Positions 34,682-43,141 of a DNA stretch of 64,000 nucleotides are shown here, piece by piece. Position 1 is the first letter of the stretch. The number at the start of each line of letters is the position of its first letter. This stretch comes from JACMLD01 sp040007355 (GTDB lineage: Bacteria > Bacteroidota > Bacteroidia > Chitinophagales > Chitinophagaceae): contig JBDTVE010000072.1 in the NCBI GenBank assembly GCA_040007355.1, positions 1-64,000 of the forward strand, read 5' to 3'. A program made the translations under genes and the position numbers. The notes beneath the pieces are model-generated. The model saw only the letters and a program-made list of their open reading frames with translations. It did no database searches and was not told the DNA's origin.

Positions 34682-35413
34682 ATGAAAAAGATGAACCGCC
34701 GCAGGTTTATTGCCGCTTCGGCAAAAACAGGCATCGCACTTACCGCAGCAGGATTGGTGTCGAATAATTTATTTTCCGCCACCCTGGGGCCGGGATCGCT
34801 GTATACTTCGTTTGACCAGTCGCCCCTGCCTTATGGCTACCAGGCGCTGGAGCCCGTGATTGATGCCATGACCATGGAAATACATTATACCAAACACGCG
34901 GCGGGATATGCTAAAAATGTAAAGGAAGCGGCGCTGGCTGAAAAGGTGGATACTTCAAAACCCATTGAAGACGTATTGGAAAAGGTGTCTCGGTATTCGG
35001 TAAAGATGCGCAACAATGCGGGCGGTCATTATAACCACGAGCTGTTCTGGAAAACAATGAAGTCCAACGGCGGGGGAAAGCCTTCGGGTAGCCTGCTGGC
35101 AGCCATTGAAAAAGATTTTAATTCTTTCGATGCGTTTAAGACACAGTTCAGCGATGCGGGGAAAAGTCGGTTTGGCAGCGGCTGGGCATGGCTGGTAGTT
35201 TCGCCGGGAAAGAAATTAGTAACCGGTTCAACACCCAATCAGGATAACCCTTTGATGGATATTGCGGATCTAAAAGGTTTCCCGTTGCTGGGGCTGGATG
35301 TGTGGGAACACGCTTACTACCTGCATTACCAGAACCGCCGGCCGGAATATATAGAGAACTGGTGGAAATTGGTTAACTGGGATTTTGTACAGAAGCGTTT
35401 TGATAGCATCTAA
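34682..35413 (+). CDS. Fe/Mn superoxide dismutase with Tat signal
   Basis: 243 residues. A twin-arginine signal (MNRRRFIAASAKTGIALTAA) precedes a complete Fe/Mn SOD. Metal ligands are visible: His in MEIHYTKHAAGY, His in NNAGGHYNHELFW, and Asp and His in LGLDVWEHAYYLHYQNRRPEYI. SGWAWLVV is the usual mid-domain signature. Dismutation of superoxide would occur in the periplasm or at the cell surface, which differs from the common cytoplasmic SodA/SodB. Metal preference is not decided. The ATG at 34682 is preferred over a TTG at 34676. It lies 23 bp after the LptF/G gene and may be co-transcribed. Confidence 0.92.
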   Translation: MKKMNRRRFIAASAKTGIALTAAGLVSNNLFSATLGPGSLYTSFDQSPLPYGYQALEPVIDAMTMEIHYTKHAAGYAKNVKEAALAEKVDTSKPIEDVLEKVSRYSVKMRNNAGGHYNHELFWKTMKSNGGGKPSGSLLAAIEKDFNSFDAFKTQFSDAGKSRFGSGWAWLVVSPGKKLVTGSTPNQDNPLMDIADLKGFPLLGLDVWEHAYYLHYQNRRPEYIENWWKLVNWDFVQKRFDSI

Positions 35414-35433
35414 AATTTTTCAGATCGAACCAT

Positions 35434-35454
35434 AAGCCGGCCCTGTGCCGGCTT
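35434..35454 (+). terminator. Weak terminator after the superoxide dismutase gene
   Basis: 7-pair stem aagccgg (35434-35440) with ccggctt (35448-35454), followed by tatt only. Confidence 0.35.
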
Positions 35455-35797
35455 TATTGGTGCACCGGGTTTTTACCAGCCCGGGTTCTCCACCGCACAA
35501 CGGTTTGTACAACCCGCTATTTATACGCAACCCATTGATAAAGTCAAAAATCTTTTTGTTTCGCCCGGGTTCTCTGCCGGTAAGTTCTACTTTTGTCTTA
35601 AGACCATGGCAGAACGCGCAATGTTGTACGGATGCCAGTCTCATTATTTTTGCAGGCTTATCTGCTGGTTTGAAGATAAAATAGAACGTGTTGAGCATTT
35701 TTCAATGGAAGATATGGCAGCGCGGCGGTCAGGCTGCAAAAACCAAACCGGTTTGTGTGCCGGCCACTATACAGCAATAAATCATTAATAGCCTGTT
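35455..35797. other. Intergenic region without a supported gene
   Basis: About 340 bp between SOD and the CDF transporter. Open frames on both strands (35445-35684 plus, 35420-35698 minus) lack recognisable protein character; the minus one contains a CxxC-His pattern but overlaps the SOD terminator. No promoter of full consensus was found. Confidence 0.4.
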
Positions 35798-36790
35798 TTG
35801 AATAAAGAAAAGCAAAATTTCCGCACACAGCAATGGATCATGGGCATCGCGCTTTTGTTGTTTGTCATCAAGATCGCGGCCTGGTGGCTAACAAGATCCG
35901 TGGCGGTACTCACCGATGCGCTGGAAAGCACAGTCAATGTAGTTGCCGGTTTTATTGGATTGTACAGCCTGCACATTGCCGCCAAGCCCCGTGATGTGGA
36001 CCATCCCTATGGACATGGTAAGGCCGAATTTGTATCGGCCGCGGTAGAAGGCACGCTGATATTCCTGGCGGGCCTGGTTGTTATTTACATGTCTGCGGAG
36101 AATTTTATTCATCCTAAAAAACTGGAAAAACTGGATGTCGGCATCATCCTGGTGGGTATTACCGGCATCATCAATTTCTTTGTGGGGTATTATGCCATCC
36201 GCAAGGGCAAAAAGAATAACTCGCTGGCGCTGCAGGCCAGCGGTAAACACCTTCAGACAGATACCTGGTCTACCATTGGTATTATTATTGGCTTATTGCT
36301 GATTGTTTTAACCGGCTATACCTGGCTAGACAGCGTAGTGGCGATTGTATTTGCTTTTATTATTCTTTATACCGGCTATCGCATCATACGGGGCTCGCTG
36401 GCCGGTATCATGGATGAGATAGACACAGAATTATTGTCGAAGCTGGTGGTTGTGTTAAACAGTAACCGCCGGCAGAACTGGATAGACCTACATAACCTGC
36501 GGGTAATAAAATATGGCGGCCAGCTCCATATTGATTGTCATATGACGGTTCCCTGGTATTTAAACGTACATGAGGCGCACGCGGAGATTGATGCACTGAT
36601 AGCGCTGATAAAAAAGGAATCGGGTGATGCCATTGAATTTTTTGTGCATACAGACGGGTGCCTGGATTTCTCCTGTCATATCTGTAACAAACAGGACTGT
36701 CCCGTTCGGAAACATTCATTTGAAAAAAGAGTGGAATGGACCCTGCAGAATATCATCTCCAACAAAAAACACGGGCTGCCGGGAAGCTAA
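35798..36790 (+). CDS. Cation diffusion facilitator family transporter
   Basis: 330 residues with a likely TTG start (35798-35800); the first in-frame ATG is 14 codons later at 35840, inside the conserved first helix region. Six membrane helices; the metal-site motifs are LTDALESTVNV in helix 2, the DHPYGHGKAEF loop, and a second acidic/His site in helix 5 (WLDSVVAIVFAF). A cytoplasmic C-terminal domain (about 210-300) ends with a Cys-rich tail, CLDFSCHICNKQDCPVRKH, which may bind metal. CDF proteins export divalent metals such as Zn, Fe or Mn in exchange for protons. Substrate not decided. Confidence 0.92.
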   Translation: MNKEKQNFRTQQWIMGIALLLFVIKIAAWWLTRSVAVLTDALESTVNVVAGFIGLYSLHIAAKPRDVDHPYGHGKAEFVSAAVEGTLIFLAGLVVIYMSAENFIHPKKLEKLDVGIILVGITGIINFFVGYYAIRKGKKNNSLALQASGKHLQTDTWSTIGIIIGLLLIVLTGYTWLDSVVAIVFAFIILYTGYRIIRGSLAGIMDEIDTELLSKLVVVLNSNRRQNWIDLHNLRVIKYGGQLHIDCHMTVPWYLNVHEAHAEIDALIALIKKESGDAIEFFVHTDGCLDFSCHICNKQDCPVRKHSFEKRVEWTLQNIISNKKHGLPGS

Positions 36791-36862
36791 TAACGACATT
36801 GTTTGTGCGTCACAAACCGGGCCGGTATGCTGACAATTTCGTGTAATCAATTATTTTTAGCA

Positions 36863-36900
36863 TTTAATTCTATATTATTTTAATTTAGCAGAATTAAATT
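36863..36900. promoter_or_regulatory. Inverted repeat, candidate Lrp-type operator
   Basis: Perfect 10-base arms: atttaattct (36863-36872) and agaattaaat (36891-36900), 18-base spacer, ending 7 bases before the ATG of the Lrp/AsnC regulator gene. Position and AT-rich symmetry fit an autoregulatory operator. Confidence 0.5.
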
Positions 36901-36907
36901 CTGTGTT

Positions 36908-37375
36908 ATGCTATATTCACTGGATGCTATAGACCTGACAATCCTGGCATTGCTGCAACCCGATGCCCGTTTGCAGAATACCGAGCTGGCAAAAAAAATT
37001 GGTATGGCGCCCTCTGCCGTACTGAAGCGGGTAAAAAAGCTGGAACAAAAAGGGATTATTACCGCGTATACTACGCGCGTGAACCACGTGGCGCTGGGTT
37101 TGAAACTGCTTGCTTTTATTTTTATAAAAAGCAATAAACGGCCGGGCGACAATTCCATTTCCCAGCAGATTGCCAAAATCCCGGAAGTGCTGGAAGTGCA
37201 TCATATTGCCGGGGAAGACTGTTTCCTGGTAAAGGTTCGCACGCAGGATGCGCAATCGCTTTTACGACTCATGCGCGAAAAGTTTGGTAAAATACCGAAT
37301 ATCACCGCTACCAAAACAACCATTGTACTGGATACGTCCAAAGAAGATAATTACCTGTGCATTCCAAAATCATAA
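36908..37375 (+). CDS. Lrp/AsnC family transcriptional regulator
   Basis: 155 residues. An N-terminal winged HTH (DAIDLTILALLQPDARLQNTELAKKIGMAPSAVLKRVKKLEQKG, residues 6-49) is followed by the RAM ligand-binding domain (about 70-145: VLEVHHIAGEDCFLVKVR). These regulators sense amino acids and form octamers. It is 2 bp upstream of an EamA exporter gene, the classic regulator-plus-exporter pair, so the exporter probably moves an amino acid or related metabolite sensed by this protein. The perfect inverted repeat in front suggests autoregulation. Confidence 0.92.
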   Translation: MLYSLDAIDLTILALLQPDARLQNTELAKKIGMAPSAVLKRVKKLEQKGIITAYTTRVNHVALGLKLLAFIFIKSNKRPGDNSISQQIAKIPEVLEVHHIAGEDCFLVKVRTQDAQSLLRLMREKFGKIPNITATKTTIVLDTSKEDNYLCIPKS

Positions 37376-37377
37376 AC

Positions 37378-38334
37378 ATGGCTACCGCCAATTATTTAGA
37401 GAAAAAGCCTTCGCAGTCGCTTGTTATTGCCGCCTTTGCGTCCTTGTATATTATTTGGGGGTCTACCTATATCGCTATTTTCATAGCACTGAAAGGGCTG
37501 CCTCCGTTTTTGCTGGCCGGTACCCGCTTTGTTATCGCCGGAATTATTCTTTATCTGTGGTGCCGGTTCAAAGGCGAATCCAGCCCACCGTTGCAATCAT
37601 TTGCCGCCCTGTGTTTCAGCGGTACACTGATGTTGTTTTTTGGAACCGGCAGCCTGGTATGGGCGGAACAGTATATACCATCGGGCGTAGCCGCCATCAT
37701 TATTGCAACGGTGCCCCTGTGGTTCGTGGTGCTGGACAAGCGCCTGTGGAAATTTCATTTCAGCAACAGATACGTCATCGCTGGTTTGTTGATTGGTTTT
37801 GTGGGCGTACTGGCCTTGTTTGCCGGTAACCATTCCGTTGATTCTTCCGGAGGTAAAATGAAGCATATTGCTTTTGTTGTACTGCTGCTGGGCAGCCTGG
37901 CATGGGCGGCGGGTTCGCTTTATTCAAAATATACCACCACTACGGGCAGTACCAGCATGAAAGCATCCATACAAATGATGGCCGCGGGTTTTGTGTCTTT
38001 TATTCCGGCATTTATCACTGGCGAACAACACCGCTTTAATCCTGCGGCAGTTTCACCGCAGGTTGTCATGGCCATTCTTTACCTGGTGAGTTTTGGCTCC
38101 CTGATTGGTTTTATCTCCTATGTCTGGCTGTTGAGTGTAAGACCGCCCTCACTGGTGGGCACCTACGCATATGTAAACCCGGTAGTGGCAGTTTTCCTGG
38201 GATGGCTGATTGCCGGGGAACAAATCAGTTCCCGCCAGGTAATTGCCCTGTTAATTATTTTAGCGGGGGTTATTATTGTAAATTTTTCAAAAGAAAAAAA
38301 GGTTGCGCGGATCAGCCAGGTATCAACGCAATAA
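37378..38334 (+). CDS. EamA/DMT family exporter
   Basis: 318 residues from MATANYLEKK. Ten membrane segments in two EamA repeats: ASLYIIWGSTYIAIFIALKG, AGTRFVIAGIILYLWC, and the second-repeat LVSFGSLIGFISYVWLL and YVNPVVAVFLGWLIAGE. This is the RhaT/YedA-like drug/metabolite transporter layout. It begins 2 bp after the Lrp regulator stop, so the two are one operon and share regulation. Substrate unknown; an amino acid is inferred from the regulator type. Confidence 0.9.
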   Translation: MATANYLEKKPSQSLVIAAFASLYIIWGSTYIAIFIALKGLPPFLLAGTRFVIAGIILYLWCRFKGESSPPLQSFAALCFSGTLMLFFGTGSLVWAEQYIPSGVAAIIIATVPLWFVVLDKRLWKFHFSNRYVIAGLLIGFVGVLALFAGNHSVDSSGGKMKHIAFVVLLLGSLAWAAGSLYSKYTTTTGSTSMKASIQMMAAGFVSFIPAFITGEQHRFNPAAVSPQVVMAILYLVSFGSLIGFISYVWLLSVRPPSLVGTYAYVNPVVAVFLGWLIAGEQISSRQVIALLIILAGVIIVNFSKEKKVARISQVSTQ

Positions 38335-38458
38335 GAAGATCCGGCCCGTACTATCAATCGTTTTGAAAAGATCGATCCGTTTACCTGGCAGACGACGGCA
38401 TATTTTCAAAACGGTCTATATTCGCCGTATAATAATTAACCAGAATAAACAATATACT

Positions 38459-39826
38459 ATGCAAGCCTGGAAAGAATATCAGTTAGCAAACAAAGACCGT
38501 TTCCTGGAAGAATTGCTGGAACTGTTGCGCATACCGAGTATCAGCGCAAGAAGCGAGCACAAGGCAGATATGGTAAAATGTGCGGAAGCTGTGAAGCAGC
38601 GTTTACTGGAATCGGGTGCCGGTAAGGCGGAGATATACCCTACAGACGGTCATCCCGTGGTGTATGCAGAAAAAATAACCGACCCGGCTATGCCTACGGT
38701 GCTGGTATACGGCCACTATGATGTGCAGCCGGCTGATCCGCTTAACCTCTGGGAGAACGGGCCCTTTGAGCCGGTCATAAAAGATGGTAAGATCTATGCA
38801 CGCGGTGCCTGCGATGATAAAGGACAGGTGTACATGCACGTGAAGGCCCTGGAGACAATGGTGAAAACAGATTCCCTGTTTACCAATATCAAATTTTGTA
38901 TTGAGGGCGAGGAGGAAGTAGGTTCACCCAACCTTGCAAAATTTGTAAAAACACACAAAGATTTATTAAAGGCCGATGTCATCCTGATCAGCGATACGGC
39001 GATGATTAGTCTTGAAACGCCTTCCATTGATATTGGTGTGCGTGGCCTCAGTTATATTGAAGTGGAGGTGACGGGCCCGAACCGGGATTTGCACAGCGGC
39101 GTCTACGGCGGTGCGGTTGCCAATCCCATTACTATGCTGGCAAAAATGATAGCTACCTGTCACGATGAGAGCAACCATATTACCATACCCGGGTTTTATG
39201 ATGATGTAATAGTAGCAACAGCCGCCGAACGTACACTAATGGCCGCGGCGCCTTACGATGAAGCGGCGTATAAAGAAGACCTGGGTGTAGCCCAATTATG
39301 GGGTGAAAAAAATTATACCACCAACGAAAGAACGGGCATACGCCCCACGCTGGAACTGAATGGTATTTGGGGTGGTTATACCGGGGAAGGAGCAAAAACA
39401 GTATTGCCGTCAAAAGCATTCGCAAAAATATCTGCCCGTTTGGTGCCGAACCAGTCTGCCGAAAAAATAACCGAAAAATTATTGCGCTATTTCACCAGCA
39501 TTGCACCGGCCGGTGTAACCGTAAAAGCAAGCGAACATCATGGAGGAGAGCCGTATATGACACCCATCGATTCAAATGCCTACAAGGCTGCTGCCAGGGC
39601 CATTAAAACCACTTTTGGCAAAGACCCCATACCGGTACGCGGCGGCGGCAGCATCCCCATCTGTTCTTTATTTGAAAAGGAGCTGGGTGTTAAAATTGTG
39701 TTCATGGGTTTTGGACTGGATAGCGATAACCTGCATAGCCCCAATGAAAAATATGATATTGCCAATTTTTACAAAGGCATTGAAACCATCCCTTATTTTC
39801 ATCAGTTCTTTGCCGAAATGAAATAG
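38459..39826 (+). CDS. M20 family dipeptidase
   Basis: 455 residues from MQAWKEYQLANKDRF; the upstream open frame to 38303 is not protein-like. Zinc-ligand motifs are in order: VLVYGHYDVQPADP, GACDDKGQVYMH (bridging Asp), EGEEEVGSPNL (catalytic base and ligand Glu), and the final His in DSDNLHSPNEKY. The dimerisation/lid domain spans about 190-345. It hydrolyses di- or small peptides in the cytoplasm. No signal peptide. Stands alone with the S4 protein gene 85 bp behind. Confidence 0.92.
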   Translation: MQAWKEYQLANKDRFLEELLELLRIPSISARSEHKADMVKCAEAVKQRLLESGAGKAEIYPTDGHPVVYAEKITDPAMPTVLVYGHYDVQPADPLNLWENGPFEPVIKDGKIYARGACDDKGQVYMHVKALETMVKTDSLFTNIKFCIEGEEEVGSPNLAKFVKTHKDLLKADVILISDTAMISLETPSIDIGVRGLSYIEVEVTGPNRDLHSGVYGGAVANPITMLAKMIATCHDESNHITIPGFYDDVIVATAAERTLMAAAPYDEAAYKEDLGVAQLWGEKNYTTNERTGIRPTLELNGIWGGYTGEGAKTVLPSKAFAKISARLVPNQSAEKITEKLLRYFTSIAPAGVTVKASEHHGGEPYMTPIDSNAYKAAARAIKTTFGKDPIPVRGGGSIPICSLFEKELGVKIVFMGFGLDSDNLHSPNEKYDIANFYKGIETIPYFHQFFAEMK

Positions 39827-39911
39827 ACGGAATTGTCTGGTACGCTGGTTTTTTGGAAAGAACATACTGTTTCAAAATAAAATGACAGGCCGGGCTTCGC
39901 CATATCAGACC

Positions 39912-40295
39912 ATGGAAAAAGAAAAATTACGTATCGATAAATATCTCTGGGCCATCCGCCTTTTTAAAACGCGCAGCCAGGCCGCCGATGCCTGTGATAA
40001 AGGCAAAGTAAAAATGAATGGCGATAATATAAAAGCGGCAAAAGCGGTAAACATTGGGGATGAATACGAAGTAAAAACCGAGGCCAAACGCTGGCGTGTA
40101 AAAGTAACCGGTCTGCTGGAAAAGCGGGTACAGTTTGCGGAAGCCATCAAATACTATATTGATAATACACCCGAAGATGAAATGGAACGCATGCAGTTCC
40201 AGGCATCCAGTTTTAACACGGGCAAAAGACAGAGCAAGATTGGCAGACCAACCAAAAAAGAACGCCGCAACCTGGATGATTTTACTACCGGCTAA
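39912..40295 (+). CDS. S4-domain RNA-binding protein (Hsp15-like)
   Basis: 127 residues from MEKEKLRIDKYLWAIRLF. The S4 fold covers about 7-65 (RIDKYLWAIRLFKTRSQAADACDKG, KVKMNGDNIKAAKAVNIGDE), followed by a basic tail (KRQSKIGRPTKKERRN). E. coli Hsp15 binds stalled 50S subunits carrying nascent chains; the Bacteroidota version is likely similar. The open frame begins ten codons earlier at 39882. It is convergent with rluA, 23 bp apart. Confidence 0.85.
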   Translation: MEKEKLRIDKYLWAIRLFKTRSQAADACDKGKVKMNGDNIKAAKAVNIGDEYEVKTEAKRWRVKVTGLLEKRVQFAEAIKYYIDNTPEDEMERMQFQASSFNTGKRQSKIGRPTKKERRNLDDFTTG

Positions 40296-40318
40296 TCAAA
40301 CCCCGGTTACCCACGGTA

Positions 40319-41086
40319 TCATGCTGCGTTCCATTTTCCCAATTGCTGTAAAAGGGCTTTCAGATCTTTTGGAAGGGGCGCTTCAAATACATGCTGGTTT
40401 TTATCCAGGTCCTGGAAACGCAGTTCTGCAGCATGCAGGGCCAGCCGGTTCAGGATGGGCCTTTCCTCCTCTGCCGACCGGGCCAGGTTGAACTTTTTTT
40501 TGAAGGAAGAAAGAAGAAGGGGTTTCCCATCTCCATACCATTCATCACAGGCAATGGGATGGCCAAGATGCTTCATATGAACACGTATCTGGTGGGTGCG
40601 TCCGCTTAGAATATGAAACTGCATCCAGCTGTATAACCTGAATTGTTCCAGCACGGCATATTCGGTGACAGATGCTTTTCCTTTGGCATTGATCATCATC
40701 ATACCCTGTTGAGAATAGTGCGCGGCAATGGGTGCGTCAATAATACCTTCGGGGGTTGACAGTTTACCGGTTACCAGGCCATTGTATATTTTCCGGGTGC
40801 TTCGGTCTTCAAATTGCAGCGAGAGGTGGCGATGCATGTTTTCATTTTTTGCAAAAACAATTACGCCGCTGGTAGCAGCATCCAGGCGATGCACAGTAAA
40901 AATGATACCAAATTTCTCTATCAGGAAATCTTTTAGTGATGGCTGGGATTGTGTTCTGTCCGGGATCGACAATATACCCGAGGGCTTGTTCAGCACAATA
41001 AAATCATTATTTTCAAAAAGCGTGATGCTGCCGATACCCTTGAAAACGGGTCGTTCCGGTTCCTTTTTTTCTTTATCCTGCATCAT
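40319..41086 (-). CDS. RluA family pseudouridine synthase
   Basis: 255 residues. The catalytic motif VHRLDAATSGVIVFAK contains the essential Asp near residue 72, and the family segments IVLNKPSGILSIP, GRTHQIRVHMKHLGHPIACDEWYG and RLALHAAELRF follow. No S4 domain is present. It isomerises uridine to pseudouridine in rRNA or tRNA; which site is not decided. The gene starts 2 bp after the rluB-type gene stop, so two different pseudouridine synthases share one transcript. Confidence 0.9.
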   Translation of the reverse strand: MMQDKEKKEPERPVFKGIGSITLFENNDFIVLNKPSGILSIPDRTQSQPSLKDFLIEKFGIIFTVHRLDAATSGVIVFAKNENMHRHLSLQFEDRSTRKIYNGLVTGKLSTPEGIIDAPIAAHYSQQGMMMINAKGKASVTEYAVLEQFRLYSWMQFHILSGRTHQIRVHMKHLGHPIACDEWYGDGKPLLLSSFKKKFNLARSAEEERPILNRLALHAAELRFQDLDKNQHVFEAPLPKDLKALLQQLGKWNAA

Positions 41087-41088
41087 AA

Positions 41089-42231
41089 TTATTTCTTTGC
41101 ATTCTTTTTTGCAGGCGATGGCGGTGCTTTCCTGGTTCTGTCTTTTTTTGTCTGCGGGTTAAAATGCCTTAATATCCGCACTTCTTTTTCCGTGAGGAAG
41201 CGCCACTTGCCACGTTGTACATTTTTTTTGGTTAACCCCGCATAGGTTACCCGGTCAAGGTTGCGCACATCGTAACCCAGGTGCTCAAAAATACGGCGTA
41301 CAATACGGTTGCGCCCGCTGTGGATTTCTATGCCGATAATCGTTTTGTCTTTTGGGTCTGTATATCCAAGGGCATCTGGTATAATAAAACCGTCTTGCAG
41401 CTCCAGGCCCTGTAGCAGCTGATCAAAATCTGCCTTGGTAACGGGTTTGTCCAGGCGAACCTCGTAGATTTTTTTTATCAGGTTTTTCGGATGAGAAAGT
41501 GTTTGCGCCAAATCGCCGTCGTTGGTTATAAGCAGTACGCCCGAAGTATTGCGATCCAGCCTGCCCACGGGGTATACTCTTTCACTGGTGGCATGTTTAA
41601 CAAGGTCAAGAACGGTTTTCCTGCCTTCCGGGTCGTCCAGTGTGGTAATATAGTCTTTGGGTTTATTTAGTAAAATATACACGAGGTTTTTAGAAGGCGT
41701 TATTTTTTTACCCTTGATGGTAATGGTATCTTTTTGGGAAACCTTGGTTCCGGGTTCGGTAACGGTAACATCATTTACTTTTACTTCTCCCTGGCGAATC
41801 AGGTCCGCAGCATCCCGTCTGGAACAAACCCCGCTGTGCGCAACATATTTATTCAGGGGCATACTGTCATCGGCCCTGGATGAAACGACTACTGGCTGCT
41901 GCGCCGTTGAAACAGGACGACCGCCAGCACGACTGCTCCGGGTGGGCGGGTTTAATTTTGTAGATTCAGTCTTTCCCTGTTTTTTATCGGCTGGTGGTGG
42001 CTGCCGCTTGCCGGCACCTGTTAGAGGGCCTCCAGGTTTTACCGCCCGATGCGGGACCGGGGGAGCCGGGATTTGCTGGCCAGATTTTTTTAGACGTTTT
42101 TCTTCAAAACGCTTTTCAATAGACGCCGCCCTTTCTTTTTTTGCAGATCTTTTTTCCTGTTTAAGCTGTTCTTTTTTAGCTGCGTTGCTTTTGTAGTGTA
42201 TAAATTTCTGGAACTGCTGGTTCTTACTCAT
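41089..42231 (-). CDS. RsuA/RluB family pseudouridine synthase with long basic N-terminus
   Basis: 380 residues. The first about 125 residues are low-complexity and Lys/Arg/Pro-rich. Then come an S4 domain (LNKYVAHSGVCSRRDAADLIRQGEVKVN) and the catalytic domain with GRLDRNTSGVLLITNDG, ending with a basic C-terminal tail. RluB-type enzymes modify U2605 of 23S rRNA. The N-terminal extension is typical of Bacteroidota versions and probably binds rRNA. First gene of the pair with the RluA-type gene. Confidence 0.9.
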   Translation of the reverse strand: MSKNQQFQKFIHYKSNAAKKEQLKQEKRSAKKERAASIEKRFEEKRLKKSGQQIPAPPVPHRAVKPGGPLTGAGKRQPPPADKKQGKTESTKLNPPTRSSRAGGRPVSTAQQPVVVSSRADDSMPLNKYVAHSGVCSRRDAADLIRQGEVKVNDVTVTEPGTKVSQKDTITIKGKKITPSKNLVYILLNKPKDYITTLDDPEGRKTVLDLVKHATSERVYPVGRLDRNTSGVLLITNDGDLAQTLSHPKNLIKKIYEVRLDKPVTKADFDQLLQGLELQDGFIIPDALGYTDPKDKTIIGIEIHSGRNRIVRRIFEHLGYDVRNLDRVTYAGLTKKNVQRGKWRFLTEKEVRILRHFNPQTKKDRTRKAPPSPAKKNAKK

Positions 42232-42282
42232 GGTAGGTTGATTTGCTGTTTTACAACAGTACTGGTGAACGGCGAAGATAGG

Positions 42283-42313
42283 AAAAGCGCCAGGCTTTTG
42301 GCCCGGCGCTTTT
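42283..42313 (-). terminator. Terminator after the Spy-like gene (bidirectional form)
   Basis: 9-pair stem aaaagcgcc (42283-42291) with ggcgctttt (42305-42313), T4 on the minus strand, 20 bp behind the stop at 42333. Confidence 0.65.
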
Positions 42314-42332
42314 GATGGCCTGTTGTAATTGG

Positions 42333-42968
42333 TTATCTTCCAAAATCCTTCCGGTGATGCGTCGCTTTCATTTGATCCAGTTGCTGTAGCTGGTCGGCAG
42401 TTAAAATGCTTTTCAGATCTTCTTTTTGCTGTATGGCCAGCGCTTTTATTTGTTCGTGTTTTTGTTCCCTGCTCAGGCTATTGTCTGTACGGATGGATTT
42501 CCTTTTAGTAACCATCTCGGATCGCGCGGTTTTCAACCGGCCGGACTGTTCATCTGTAAGACCCAGTTTAATCTTCATTTTCTCTGACCTTGCGCCGGCG
42601 TTTACTTTTGCCAGTTGCATTTTTTGCAGTTTCATTGCTGCAAGCTGGTCTTTTTGTGCCGGTGTAAGAAGGGCCTGCAGCAGCTCCCTGTGTGATTTTC
42701 GTAGATCGCCCATTTTCAGTCTGAATTCTTTCAGCGTCATGTCGTCGTTCTTTTTCAGCGCTGCTATTTTTTTGTGATAGTCAGCATTGATCTCTTTTGA
42801 TTGTTGTTTTTGCTGATCGGAGAAGTTCAGTTTTTTTGCTATCCGGCCATGACCCTGTTGGCTGTGTAAATGGTGTTGTCTCTGTTGTGCAAACCGGTGT
42901 GGTTGCTGGGCTTGTACTACAACGACGGCAACTATCATTAAGACCATACCTGCTATTGTTTTTTTCAT
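42333..42968 (-). CDS. Spy/CpxP-like periplasmic protein with two LTxxQ repeats
   Basis: 211 residues with a signal peptide (MKKTIAGMVLMIVAVVVVQAQ). After a His/Gln-rich segment (RFAQQRQHHLHSQQGHG) there are two helical repeats, each ending in an LTxxQ-type motif (LLTPAQKDQLAAMKLQK; ILTADQLQQLDQMKA), as in Spy and CpxP. Those proteins act as ATP-independent chaperones or stress sensors in the periplasm. The His-rich stretch could bind metal. It is a single gene with its own terminator. Confidence 0.8.
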   Translation of the reverse strand: MKKTIAGMVLMIVAVVVVQAQQPHRFAQQRQHHLHSQQGHGRIAKKLNFSDQQKQQSKEINADYHKKIAALKKNDDMTLKEFRLKMGDLRKSHRELLQALLTPAQKDQLAAMKLQKMQLAKVNAGARSEKMKIKLGLTDEQSGRLKTARSEMVTKRKSIRTDNSLSREQKHEQIKALAIQQKEDLKSILTADQLQQLDQMKATHHRKDFGR

Positions 42969-43141
42969 CTTTGTATTTTTTGGTACCCTGGTATGACGGT
43001 ACTCAATACCCGGGGTTTAATGCGCCTGGTTATCCTGTAACAATGGTAAAATGACGGGATTAGCGGAAGGGTCGCTCCGCCTGGCCCTGGAACCGGTTGT
43101 GTAATTGTTAAAGTCCGGTAAGGCGTGATTGGTTAAACTCC

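Noticed and set aside
35420..35698. Minus-strand frame with a CxxC-His pattern, possibly a heme or zinc site
   Set aside because: It covers the SOD terminator, lacks a signal peptide or promoter, and the rest shows no family features.
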